Positions 50,064 to 58,500 of a stretch of DNA of 64,000 nt are shown piece after piece. The notes under the pieces were generated by a model. That model ran no database searches, had not been told where the DNA came from, and saw only the letters and a program-made list of their open reading frames with translations. The position numbers were made by a program, and so were the translations under genes. The DNA is from Streptomyces fulvoviolaceus (GTDB taxonomy: Bacteria > Actinomycetota > Actinomycetes > Streptomycetales > Streptomycetaceae), in NCBI RefSeq assembly GCF_000718165.1, contig NZ_JOEY01000008.1:62001-126000 (forward strand), given 5' to 3'. Numbering within the stretch: position 1 is the first letter of the stretch; every line of letters begins with the position of its first letter.

Positions 50064-51160
50064 GGGTTGACCACCGCCATCCATATCGGCTCGGTCCGGC
50101 TCTGCATGGAGGCCACTGCCTCGTTCGCCTCGGTGAGCGGGTAACGGTGGGTGATGAGGTCCTCCGCGTCGAGGCTGTTCTGGTCGAGCAGGGTGAGGAC
50201 TTCACGGGCGTCCGTGCGGGTGCAGGCACGGGTGCCGACGATGCGCCAGCAGTTGACCATGATGGCGATCATGGGGAGCATCAGCGGGCTGCGGTTGGCG
50301 CCCATGTGCACGAGGGTGCCGCCGGTGGCGAGCGCGGCCAGCGCCTGGGAGGTGGCCGGCCCGTCCGGTACGAAGTCGAGGACCGCGTCCGCTCCCTGTG
50401 GGGCGAGGGCTCGCAGAGCACGGGTCAGCCCGCCCTCCTTGGCCCAGCTCGCGGGCAGTTCTTCGAGCGCCACGACGTCGGTGCGGACGTCACCGGCGAG
50501 CGGACGGACGGCGGCCAGCCGTTCGGCACTGCGTCCGACGAGGATCAGACGGGACACGCCGAAGTGCCGGGCCAGCTTGATGGTGGCGGTGCCCATCGTG
50601 CCGGTGGCGGCGGTGACCACGAGGGTGGCCCCCAGCGGCAGTTCGGCGCACTTGAGGGCGCGTACGGCGTTGGCGAGATCGTGGACCTTGGCGCCGACGT
50701 CGAAGGACACGTTGTCGGGCAGCGGGTCGACGAGCCAGTGCGGGACGCGGATGTACTCGGCCAGACCGCCGTCGTGATAGCGGTCGTACAGCGGCATCGG
50801 TACGTCGCCGAACGCGGCGTGCCCGATCATCGCCTGCTGCGGGCACATCATGTCCCGGTCCGAGCGACAGTAGCCGCAGGTACGGCAGTTGAGGTTGGGG
50901 TGCACCCGCACGCGGGTGCCGGTGGTGACTGTGTCGACCTCGCTGCCGACGGCGGTGATCGTGCCGGCGGCCTCATGTCCGAGTGTGGTCGGCAGGTGTT
51001 TGAAGGCCCCCTGGGCGAGCAGGGCCATCATGCCGGGGGCGAGTCCGGCGGAGGCCACCTTGACCAGGACGTCCTGGGGCCCGGGCTCGGGGATGGCGAT
51101 CTTGTGCAGGTGGAGCGCGTCGGAGCCCTTCTGGGCGCGCGCGGCGAGCATGGCGGTCAT
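50060..51160 (-). CDS. Zinc-dependent alcohol dehydrogenase
   Basis: A 366-residue MDR alcohol dehydrogenase. It carries the structural zinc lobe CRTCGYCRSDRDMMC near residue 95, the catalytic-site TLGHEAAG near residue 60, and the NAD-binding VVTAATGTMGTATIKLAR near residue 190. Unlike typical ADHs, the first catalytic ligand position reads SAGLAPGM instead of the usual Cys, so the catalytic zinc site may be altered. It probably oxidises or reduces an alcohol/aldehyde intermediate of the pathway. Operon position: between bicupin and hydroxylase. Confidence 0.83.
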   Translation of the reverse strand: MTAMLAARAQKGSDALHLHKIAIPEPGPQDVLVKVASAGLAPGMMALLAQGAFKHLPTTLGHEAAGTITAVGSEVDTVTTGTRVRVHPNLNCRTCGYCRSDRDMMCPQQAMIGHAAFGDVPMPLYDRYHDGGLAEYIRVPHWLVDPLPDNVSFDVGAKVHDLANAVRALKCAELPLGATLVVTAATGTMGTATIKLARHFGVSRLILVGRSAERLAAVRPLAGDVRTDVVALEELPASWAKEGGLTRALRALAPQGADAVLDFVPDGPATSQALAALATGGTLVHMGANRSPLMLPMIAIMVNCWRIVGTRACTRTDAREVLTLLDQNSLDAEDLITHRYPLTEANEAVASMQSRTEPIWMAVVNP

Positions 51161-51182
51161 GATGTGCGGCTCCTACGTCTGC

Positions 51183-52166
51183 TCAGGCCTGCAGTGAGGC
51201 CAGGAGTTCGGGGGTGTACGGTTCGGCGGTCCTGGTCGTCCCGGCGATCTGCGGGAGTTCACGGTCGGAGTACAGGGCGATGTGGTCGCTCTGCTCGCCG
51301 CACACGCTCGTGTGCGCGATGCCGAGCGGGATGCGGACGAAGTCGCCCGGCCCCAGCTCGACGATGCCGCGCTGGCTGACGAGGGTGCGACGCCCGCTGA
51401 CCTGGTACTGGATCTCGTCGGCGTCGAGGGTGCGGCGGTAGACGCGCTGATCGCCGGGGCGCAGGCGGACCGTGCCGAGGCGGAAGCCGGCGGAGCGGTA
51501 CAGCCAGGTCATGCCGACCTCGTCCGTACCCGTGAGGACCTGGAGGCGCTCCTTCTCCGCGTGCACCTGCTCCAGCAGCCGCAGTTCGTCGACGGGCGCG
51601 ACGGTGATGTCGTGCCCGGGATTGCCCATGCACTGGGTGACCGCCTCGTTGATCTTCCCCGGCTCCCAGCCGGGGAAGGCGGGGAAGACCGCTTCCGACT
51701 GCCGGACGGGGGCGCGTTCCTCCCTGACCGGGGCGGGTGTGTAGAAGAGCAGATGGCTCTCGCGGCGCCCGTAGTTGTCGTGGGCAACGCCACGGGGCAA
51801 CCGGGAGAACTCCCCCGGCCGGTGCTCGACGACGCCGAGTTCGGTCATCAGCGTCCGGTCGCCGGCGATCTGATAGGAGATCTCGTCGACGTCGCAGTTG
51901 CGGTGGTAGAAGGGCTGGCGGTTGTCCATCGTCTGCCACTCGACGCGCACCTGAGCGCTCTCGAAGACGCCCCGCGGCGGGGCGAACGGCACGGCCTCGT
52001 ACTCGACCGGGAAGTGGACCACACTCAGCGGTTCGTGGTCCCTCCACAGCTTCACCGGGAAGGGGTTGGGGTGCGGGGGCGAGAGCAGGAGGTGCTCGTC
52101 GCGCTCGACCAGGCGGGAGGGCTCGTTGGAGCAGACGACCGCGATGACTTCGGTGACGGTGCCCAT
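51183..52166 (-). CDS. Bicupin dioxygenase-like protein (homogentisate/gentisate superfamily)
   Basis: A 327-residue double cupin. Each half holds a metal-binding cupin pair: HRNCDVDEISYQIAGDRTLM with PRGVAHDNYG, and TLDADEIQYQVSGRRTLV with PLGIAHTSVC. The arrangement resembles homogentisate- and gentisate-type ring-cleaving dioxygenases. Quercetin dioxygenases of Bacillus are also bicupins of similar length, so that is an alternative. It lies between the dienelactone hydrolase and the ADH, a place where a ring-cleaving enzyme fits. Start ATG at 52166. Confidence 0.72.
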   Translation of the reverse strand: MGTVTEVIAVVCSNEPSRLVERDEHLLLSPPHPNPFPVKLWRDHEPLSVVHFPVEYEAVPFAPPRGVFESAQVRVEWQTMDNRQPFYHRNCDVDEISYQIAGDRTLMTELGVVEHRPGEFSRLPRGVAHDNYGRRESHLLFYTPAPVREERAPVRQSEAVFPAFPGWEPGKINEAVTQCMGNPGHDITVAPVDELRLLEQVHAEKERLQVLTGTDEVGMTWLYRSAGFRLGTVRLRPGDQRVYRRTLDADEIQYQVSGRRTLVSQRGIVELGPGDFVRIPLGIAHTSVCGEQSDHIALYSDRELPQIAGTTRTAEPYTPELLASLQA

Positions 52167-52208
52167 GAAACGTCCTTGTTTCGTCGGGATGGTTCGGGAA
52201 GGTGGGAG

Positions 52209-52955
52209 TCAGACGGCCGCAGGCAGGTGCTTGTCGAGGAAGGCGTGGGTGCGCTGCCAGGCGGTACGGGCGCTGTCCTCCACGTACATGTGGGGGCGGG
52301 CGTCGCAGGCGAAGGCGTGCCCGGCGCCGTCGTAGACGTGGCTCTCGAAGTCGACTCCTGCGGCGGTGAGGGCCCCCTCGATGGCCGAGACCTGCTCGGC
52401 GGGAATGGTGGGGTCCTGGGAGCCGACGTGCAGCAGCATGGGAGCGTCGATGTTCTTGGCCCGGTCCACGACCGCGTGCGGGCCGGCGGCGATACCGGGA
52501 CCGTAGAAGACGACCGTGGCGCCGAGACCGCCGATACCGGTGGCCGCCGTGAAAGCGGCCCGGCCGCCGAAGCAGAAACCGTTGACCGCCGTGCGAGACG
52601 TGGGGATGCCTTCCTGCTCCGCGACGTGCTCGAGGACGGCCTCGACGTCGGTGACGATCGCGTCCGGTCCGATGGCACCGATCAGCGGCATCGCCTCGGC
52701 GTGCTGCTCGTACGCCAGGGTGCCGACGCCGTTGCGGTGGAACAGGTCGGGGGCCAGGGCGAGGAAACCGCGGGCGGCGTAGCGGCGGGCGATGTCCTGG
52801 ATGTGGTCGTTGACGCCGAACGCCTCCTGGAGCACGATCACGGCCCGGTCGGCGGGCTGTGCGGGTCGCGCCACGTAGACGCGCATGGGCCCGTCGGCGG
52901 TGGAGACGCTGACCCAGTCGGTCGTCGCGGTGGCGGAGTTGTGCTGGTCGCTCAT
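52209..52955 (-). CDS. Dienelactone hydrolase family protein
   Basis: A 248-residue alpha/beta hydrolase with the dienelactone-hydrolase triad: nucleophile Cys in NGFCFGGRAAF, Asp in VGSQDPTIPAE and His in YDGAGHAFACD, with the assisting Glu in LQEAFGVNDHI. These enzymes open dienelactones made during aromatic degradation. ATG at 52955 was chosen with GGAGC upstream. Its product chemistry (a lactone opened to a keto acid) fits downstream of ring cleavage by the bicupin. Confidence 0.9.
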   Translation of the reverse strand: MSDQHNSATATTDWVSVSTADGPMRVYVARPAQPADRAVIVLQEAFGVNDHIQDIARRYAARGFLALAPDLFHRNGVGTLAYEQHAEAMPLIGAIGPDAIVTDVEAVLEHVAEQEGIPTSRTAVNGFCFGGRAAFTAATGIGGLGATVVFYGPGIAAGPHAVVDRAKNIDAPMLLHVGSQDPTIPAEQVSAIEGALTAAGVDFESHVYDGAGHAFACDARPHMYVEDSARTAWQRTHAFLDKHLPAAV

Positions 52956-53034
52956 GGTGCGAGCTCCTTCATCAGTGGGGTGGGGGTAAGTGGCAGGGAC
53001 GAGCAGGAAGGGCTCCTCGTCAGGCCCTCAGGGC

Positions 53035-53736
53035 TCAGGGCAGGGTGCCGGCAGCCCGCCGGACCAGATAGCGGTATCCGGCTTCCAACTGGCTGTCGGG
53101 CCAGCACTCGGCCCGCTTGGCGCGGGCCTCCGCGGCGTCGGAGCGGACGAACACAGGACCGGCCGATTCGGCCCTGAGCTGGATGGCACAGGCCCGTTCG
53201 AGCAGTACGGCGTGCATGACGGCCGCCGCCACGGTGCGCCCGGCGGCGACGAGCCCGTGCTTGGGCATGAGGGCGGCGGGCGCCTCGCCGAGGGCCGCGG
53301 CGAGCGACTTCCCGAGAGCCGGGGTGCTGACCAGCGCACCCGTCTCCTGAAATCTCGGCACATCGTCTCCCGCGAACAACGTGCCCTCGTGCGAGAGGGG
53401 CAGCAGCGGCATGTCGAGGGCCGCGAACGCGATGGCGGACTGGGCGTGGGTGTGCACCGTGCAGGTCAGCTCTGGTGCGGCCTTAAGGATCTCCAGGTGG
53501 ATGTGGCACTCCTTGTGCGGGGTCCCGTCGCCGTGCAGCACCTCGGCGTCGTACGACACGAGTTGCAGCCGGTCGTCGCGGACCTCTTCGAGTCCCCATC
53601 CCGGTGCCTTGATCCAGATGCCGCGTCCCTCGGGGTCACGTACGGCCGCGTGCCCCCAGACCATGTCCCCCTGCCCCGCCGCGGCCAGGGCGTGCGAGGC
53701 ATCGACGGCGAACCCGCGGGCCTGAGCGGGGGTCAT
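53035..53736 (-). CDS. Class II aldolase/adducin family protein
   Basis: A 233-residue zinc aldolase-fold protein: histidines of the zinc site in TVHTHAQSA (HxH) and a third in MPKHGLVAAG, with EGTLFAGDD nearby. The family includes fuculose-phosphate aldolases and decarboxylating members. It may split a pathway intermediate or decarboxylate an aromatic acid. ATG at 53736 overlaps the TAXI gene stop by 4 nt (ATGA), so the two are coupled. The gap to the DLH gene is 79 nt. Confidence 0.84.
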   Translation of the reverse strand: MTPAQARGFAVDASHALAAAGQGDMVWGHAAVRDPEGRGIWIKAPGWGLEEVRDDRLQLVSYDAEVLHGDGTPHKECHIHLEILKAAPELTCTVHTHAQSAIAFAALDMPLLPLSHEGTLFAGDDVPRFQETGALVSTPALGKSLAAALGEAPAALMPKHGLVAAGRTVAAAVMHAVLLERACAIQLRAESAGPVFVRSDAAEARAKRAECWPDSQLEAGYRYLVRRAAGTLP

Positions 53737-54710
53737 GACACGGGCAGGGCGTCGTAGTAGCGGGCGGCCCCCGGGTGCAGCGGGATGGGCGCCTTGCCCA
53801 TGGTGACGGGGTCGAGAGGGTAGGTGACCGGGCTGCGTTCGGGAGCCAGGTGGCGGTACTGCCCTTCGAGGATGTGCCGGGTCTCCCCCAGCACCCAGGC
53901 GATGGCATAGGCGACGTCGTCGGCGAGGTCGGCGCGGGTGAGCACGAGGAAGTCCGAGAAGTCGAGGGTGGTGAAGCGGGCACAGCCCGGGAAGTAACCC
54001 TCGTCGACGACCGCCTCCGGCCAGCCGAAGTCGTCGTGAAGGCCGTCGAGCACGTCCGGCTCGACCTCCAGGAAGTTCAGGTTCGGACCGATCTCCTGCC
54101 ACGCGGGCAGCATGACCGCCTCATGGACGATGGCGTTCGCACGGCCTTCCTTCACATGATCCAGCGACTCGAACGGCCGCTCGTCCTCCAGCAGTTCGCC
54201 GCCCCAGCCGGTGACGTCGACACCCGACCGGGTCAGAACCTCGTGGGCGGCGAGCCCGACATGGTTGACCCCGTCATAAATGGAGGTGGCGAGCCGCAGA
54301 GCGGGCTTGTGCTCACGCAGTTCGGCGAAGGTGGTGATGCCGAGGTCCTTGTCCACGGCCACGACCAGGCGGTCCCGCTGCGGCACCACACCGAGGGCGC
54401 GCAGGTCGGGGTACCACTCGTCCGCGTAGCCGCCGCGCCCGTCGAGCGCCGCGGTCACGAAGGCGGTCGGTGTGGCCAGGGCCACCTGCACCTCGCCCCG
54501 GCCCACGGCCCGCACCGCGTCACTGAACCCACGGCTGTTCCAGGTGGCGATCCGGGTGTGGGGGCCACAGCGGTCCGCGAGTTCCTGTGCGATCCAGCCG
54601 CAGACCCGGTGCAGGTTGGCACTGCCCCAGTCACCGCGCAGATGCAACGTGAGAGAGCGGTCGAGCTTCGGCTCGGTCGGGCGATCGGGCGAGGTAAGGG
54701 AGGGACTCAT
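53733..54710 (-). CDS. TAXI/NMT1-type solute-binding-fold protein without signal peptide
   Basis: A 325-residue periplasmic-binding-protein-fold chain like TRAP-associated extracytoplasmic proteins: LHLRGDWGSANLHRVCGWIA, AVGRGEVQVALATPTAFVTA, LRALGVVPQRDRLVVAVD, LDFSDFLVLTRADLADDVAY. The N-terminus (MSPSLTSPDRPTEPKLDRSL) has no signal sequence and no lipobox Cys, and no TRAP membrane genes are near, so it is probably cytoplasmic. It may be an enzyme of the pathway (some PBP-fold proteins are decarboxylases) or an intracellular binding protein. ATG at 54710, AGGAG upstream. First gene of the operon. Confidence 0.72.
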   Translation of the reverse strand: MSPSLTSPDRPTEPKLDRSLTLHLRGDWGSANLHRVCGWIAQELADRCGPHTRIATWNSRGFSDAVRAVGRGEVQVALATPTAFVTAALDGRGGYADEWYPDLRALGVVPQRDRLVVAVDKDLGITTFAELREHKPALRLATSIYDGVNHVGLAAHEVLTRSGVDVTGWGGELLEDERPFESLDHVKEGRANAIVHEAVMLPAWQEIGPNLNFLEVEPDVLDGLHDDFGWPEAVVDEGYFPGCARFTTLDFSDFLVLTRADLADDVAYAIAWVLGETRHILEGQYRHLAPERSPVTYPLDPVTMGKAPIPLHPGAARYYDALPVS

Positions 54711-54732
54711 GGCGGCTCCTGTCCTGATTACA

Positions 54733-54746
54733 AGGACATACGTCCT
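54733..54746. promoter_or_regulatory. AGGAC-N4-GTCCT inverted repeat
   Basis: Perfect 5-bp arms in the promoter zone of the TAXI gene, 23 nt upstream of its start codon. Could be an operator or form a stem in the leader. Confidence 0.35.
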
Positions 54747-54805
54747 GTGTTTCACACATCATAGAAGGCGAAGAGGCGGGATGCGAGGGAGTGGAGATAT
54801 AAATC

Positions 54806-54897
54806 TAGAGCTATACCTCTAATACTAGACCCACTCTCCGGCTGTCGCCGGCGACAGCCGGCACTGATGGACGACGGTGGAAGCTCTAGAAGTAGAG
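54806..54897. promoter_or_regulatory. Two MarR operator-like repeats flanking a 24-bp perfect palindrome
   Basis: TAGAG-N6-CTCTA at 54806-54821 and CTCTA-N4-TAGAG at 54884-54897, with a perfect 24-bp GC-rich palindrome at 54838-54861 between them. All lie in the divergent region of the TAXI operon and the MarR gene. The TAGAG/CTCTA half-sites look like operators of the MarR protein at 54911, the second one 13 nt from its start. The palindrome could act as a cruciform or a terminator that insulates the two promoters. Confidence 0.5.
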
Positions 54898-54910
54898 ATA
54901 TGGTGACGGC

Positions 54911-55366
54911 ATGAGCGAGCGACCATCCGAGCAGCTACCCAGTGATCTGGTCCGTCTCGTATGGACGCTCCACCGGGTACTCCGGCAGCGCCAGACACCT
55001 CCAACCGGCGAGTCCGCCCGCCCGCTCGCGCAGGTGGAGGTGCTACGACTCGTCGAGAGCCAGCCCGGCGTCAGCGTCCGCCAGGTCGCCACCGCTCTGG
55101 GCATGCAGTCCAACAATGTCAGCACGCTCGTCACCCAGCTCACCCGCGACGGCTTCATCGACCGCCGTCCCAGCGCACACGACCGGCGATTCGTGGAACT
55201 CCACCCCACCGGAAAGATGATCACGGCAGGCACTGAAGTCAACGACAGCCTCAGCAAAGCGATCACCGAAGCACTCCAGCAGCTGCCACCCCAGGCCGAA
55301 CAGCGCATCACCGCCGCACTCCCCGAGCTGTGGGAGCTGGCGCGCGCCCTCGCACCGGCTCCGTAG
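54911..55366 (+). CDS. MarR family transcriptional regulator 1
   Basis: A 151-residue MarR repressor: AQVEVLRLVESQPGVSVRQV, ATALGMQSNNVSTLVTQLTR as HTH and DGFIDRRPSAHDRRFVEL as wing. MarR proteins usually bind phenolic or other aromatic ligands. It stands divergent from the seven-gene aromatic operon (54710 down to 47359), with inverted repeats between them. ATG at 54911 has no strong Shine-Dalgarno. The downstream gap 55367-55524 holds only a short unassigned minus-strand frame overlapping the end of the next gene. Confidence 0.88.
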   Translation: MSERPSEQLPSDLVRLVWTLHRVLRQRQTPPTGESARPLAQVEVLRLVESQPGVSVRQVATALGMQSNNVSTLVTQLTRDGFIDRRPSAHDRRFVELHPTGKMITAGTEVNDSLSKAITEALQQLPPQAEQRITAALPELWELARALAPAP

Positions 55367-55524
55367 GGATTATTCGGTGGGGCCGAGCCGATGGCGGACC
55401 TGTGGGCCGGGCCGCACGGTTCTTCCAGTAGCGGATGCCGCACGGCTTGCCCTGGGCATCGCTTGCCTCGATTGCCCGCCTGGAGCTGTTCTCGACAGCG
55501 GCCAGGCGGAATCGCAGAGTGCAG

Positions 55525-58500
55525 TCACCCACCGATGAGCTTGGTCAGCCATTCGGCCTGGGAGCGGATGGTCCACTGCGCCTCGCGCGTAGTGGTCTGC
55601 AGAGGGTAGGTGTGCATGCCACCTTCCTGCTCGATCCAGGTGACGGATACGCCGGCCGCCTCCAGGGCGTCGCGCAGCCGCCGCACATCGGGAAGGAAGA
55701 GGTCGCGGGTGCCGGCGTCGAGGTGGACGGGCGGCAGGCCGTCGAAGGTGCCGTTGATCGGGGACAGAGCCGGATCGTCCAGCGGGGAGCCGCCCGCGTG
55801 GAGACGGGCTGCCCAGCCGAGGTAGTACCGGCTCAGCAACGTGTCGGTCGCCTCGGACTCGTTCAGTTCGGGGTTGGCCATCTCCAGGTCGACCCAGGGC
55901 GCGGTGAGCATCATGCCGGCCGGCATCGGGCCGCCGGCGGCGCACAGGGCCTGCGCGGTGGCAAGGGCCAGGCCGCCGCCGGCGCTGTCGCCGGCCAGCA
56001 CCCAACGCCCGTCCGAGAGGTCACCGGCCTCGTGCAGGGCGGTGATCGCGGCGACGGCGTCGTTCAGCGGGGTGGGGTGCGGATGGTCTGGTGCCATGCG
56101 GTACAGCACGGTGGCGGCGGCCACCCCGGTCCGCTGCTGGATCTCGCCCAGCCACCGCCACTGGGTGGCCAGCGGTCCTACGTTGTATGAGCCGCCGTGC
56201 AGGTAGACAACGGTTCCATGAGCACGGCTCTGCCGGGCCAGCCACGTGGTGGGGACACCACCGGGCTCGCCGGTAGTCACGTTGACGGTCGCGGCGAGCT
56301 TCTTCGGCGGGAGGACGCCGCGCTGTCCCGCCGCGAGCACCCGGTCGCGGACCGGCCGGGGCAGTCGCGGGAGAAGCTTGAAGAAGTGGCCGCCGAGCCG
56401 GACGAACGGGTTGTCGGCCAGCGACTTGCCCATGGGAACCAGTCCACCGCCCGCGGTGGTCGCTGGACGGCTGGGGTCCCGGTCCAACTTCATGTCGACG
56501 CACGGCCAGACCACGGTGTGCGTGCCCACACCGAACTCCTCTGGCTCACCGGTGCCGGTGTGTACGCGCGCGGTGGCACCTGCGGGAACCGTCACCTCCA
56601 GGGTCACCTGACCATCCTTGACGGCCCAACTGCTGGAGGCGGTGCCGTAGGGCGTCTGCACGCTCGCCCGGGCACGGGTCAGCCCGCCGCCCACCAGAGG
56701 GCGGACGTCGATGACGCGGTAGCCGGGTTCGGCCGGGGACAGTCCGGCGATGTACTCGGTGAGGAAGCGTGCGACCGACCCGAGGGCGTAGTGGTTGTGG
56801 CTCTCCTTGGCCTCCCCCTTGTCGTTGTGGCCGTCCCAGGTCTCCCACACGGTGGTCGCACCGCGCTCGACCTGGTACAGCCAGGACGGGCTTGTGGTCC
56901 GCAGCAGCACACGCCAGGCGACGTCCGCGCGGCCTCCGTCGACGAGGACGGGCAGCAGCAGCGGCGTGGAGAGGAATCCGGTGGCCAAGTGGTCGTCCGC
57001 TTCTTCTATGAGCGCGACCAGCCGATCGACAGCGGCACTCCGCTCCTCGGGTTCCAGCAGGTCGAAGGCAAGCGCGCGGACATAGTCCTCCTGGCGGTCG
57101 GTGCCGACGCGCCCGTCGGCGTGCAGGAAGACCGCCCGCCATGCGCTACGCGTGCGGTCCGCCAGTTCGCGGTAGCGGGCGGCGTCGGCGTCACGGCCGA
57201 GCACGGCGGCGACCGCCGACAGGGTGCGCGCGGAATGCTCGAAGTAGGCGGTGGCCGTCACGGGGCTGTGTCGCATGCTGTCGAGGATCGAGCCCACGAA
57301 GTTCTCGCCCGGGCGCAGCCACTCACCGAAGTGGAAACCGGTGTCCAGCACGTAGGGGTCGACGTCGGAACGGCCGTTGCCGCCCAGCCGCCGGGTCACA
57401 CGGCGCTTCACGCGGGCTCGGCGGGCAAGTTGGTCGACCCAAGCCGTCATGCTGGAGTACTGCTGCTCCAGGACGGCCCGGTCGCCGTAGTACCGGTACA
57501 GCGTCCAGGGCAGCAGCACGGTGACGTCTCCCCAGCCGACCGAGCCCGAGACCAGGCGCAGAGGCCTGCCCATCCCTCCGGAGAAGCGCGAGGCCTCGGC
57601 GGGGATGAAGACCGGTACCTTGCCGTCTGGCAGCTGTTCGGCGGCGACGTTGCGCAGGTAGCGGCGCAGGTACGCCTGGGCGTCGACGAACGTGGTGGCG
57701 GTCGGGCCGAAGACCTGGATGTCCCCGGTCCACCCGGAGCGTTCCCGGGTGGGGCAGTCGGTGGGGGTGTCGGTGAAGTTCGAGCGCAGCGACCAGGACA
57801 CATTGCGGTGCAGGCGGACGAGCCGCTCGTCGGAGCAGTCGAACGTGCCGGTGTCCGGCAGATCGGAGGAGAGGACTACCCCCTCGACGTCACCGGTGTC
57901 CAGGTCGCCGGGCAGTCCGTCGACCTCCGCGTAGCGGAAGCCGTGGATGGTGAACCACGGGGACCACCAGCCCTCTTCCCCGTCGAGGATCACCTCGTCG
58001 CGCTGGTACCAGCGCTTCACAGGGAGCGCGTGGATGTAGTCGGTGTCCAGCTCGCCGTCCTCGCGCAGCACCTCGCTGTGCGTCAGCCGCACGGTGGTCC
58101 CGGACGGACCGGAGAGGCGGATCCGCACGACCCCGGCGAAGTTCTGCCCGAAGTCGACGATCTGCCTGCCCGACGGCGCCCGGGTGACCGATCGGGCCGG
58201 CAGCCGCTCGATCTCGCGGACCGGCGCGACCTCCTCGGCGATCAGCGTGCGCCGCTCGTCCAGGACCTCGGCATGGCGGAACCGCGCCGGTACGGCCGCA
58301 CCGGTCAGCCAGTCATCGTCCGGTACGCGCAGGTCGACGCGCTCGCCGAGCTTCGGGTCGGCGGTCAGGATGCGCCCGGTCCCGGCCTGCCAGGAGCCAT
58401 CGGTCACGAACGTGACGTTGCTCCCGTCCGCCAGGTCCAGCTCCACCTGAACGAACCCGGCCGTCCGGTCGCCGTAGACCGCCCGACGGCCGGTGAGCCC

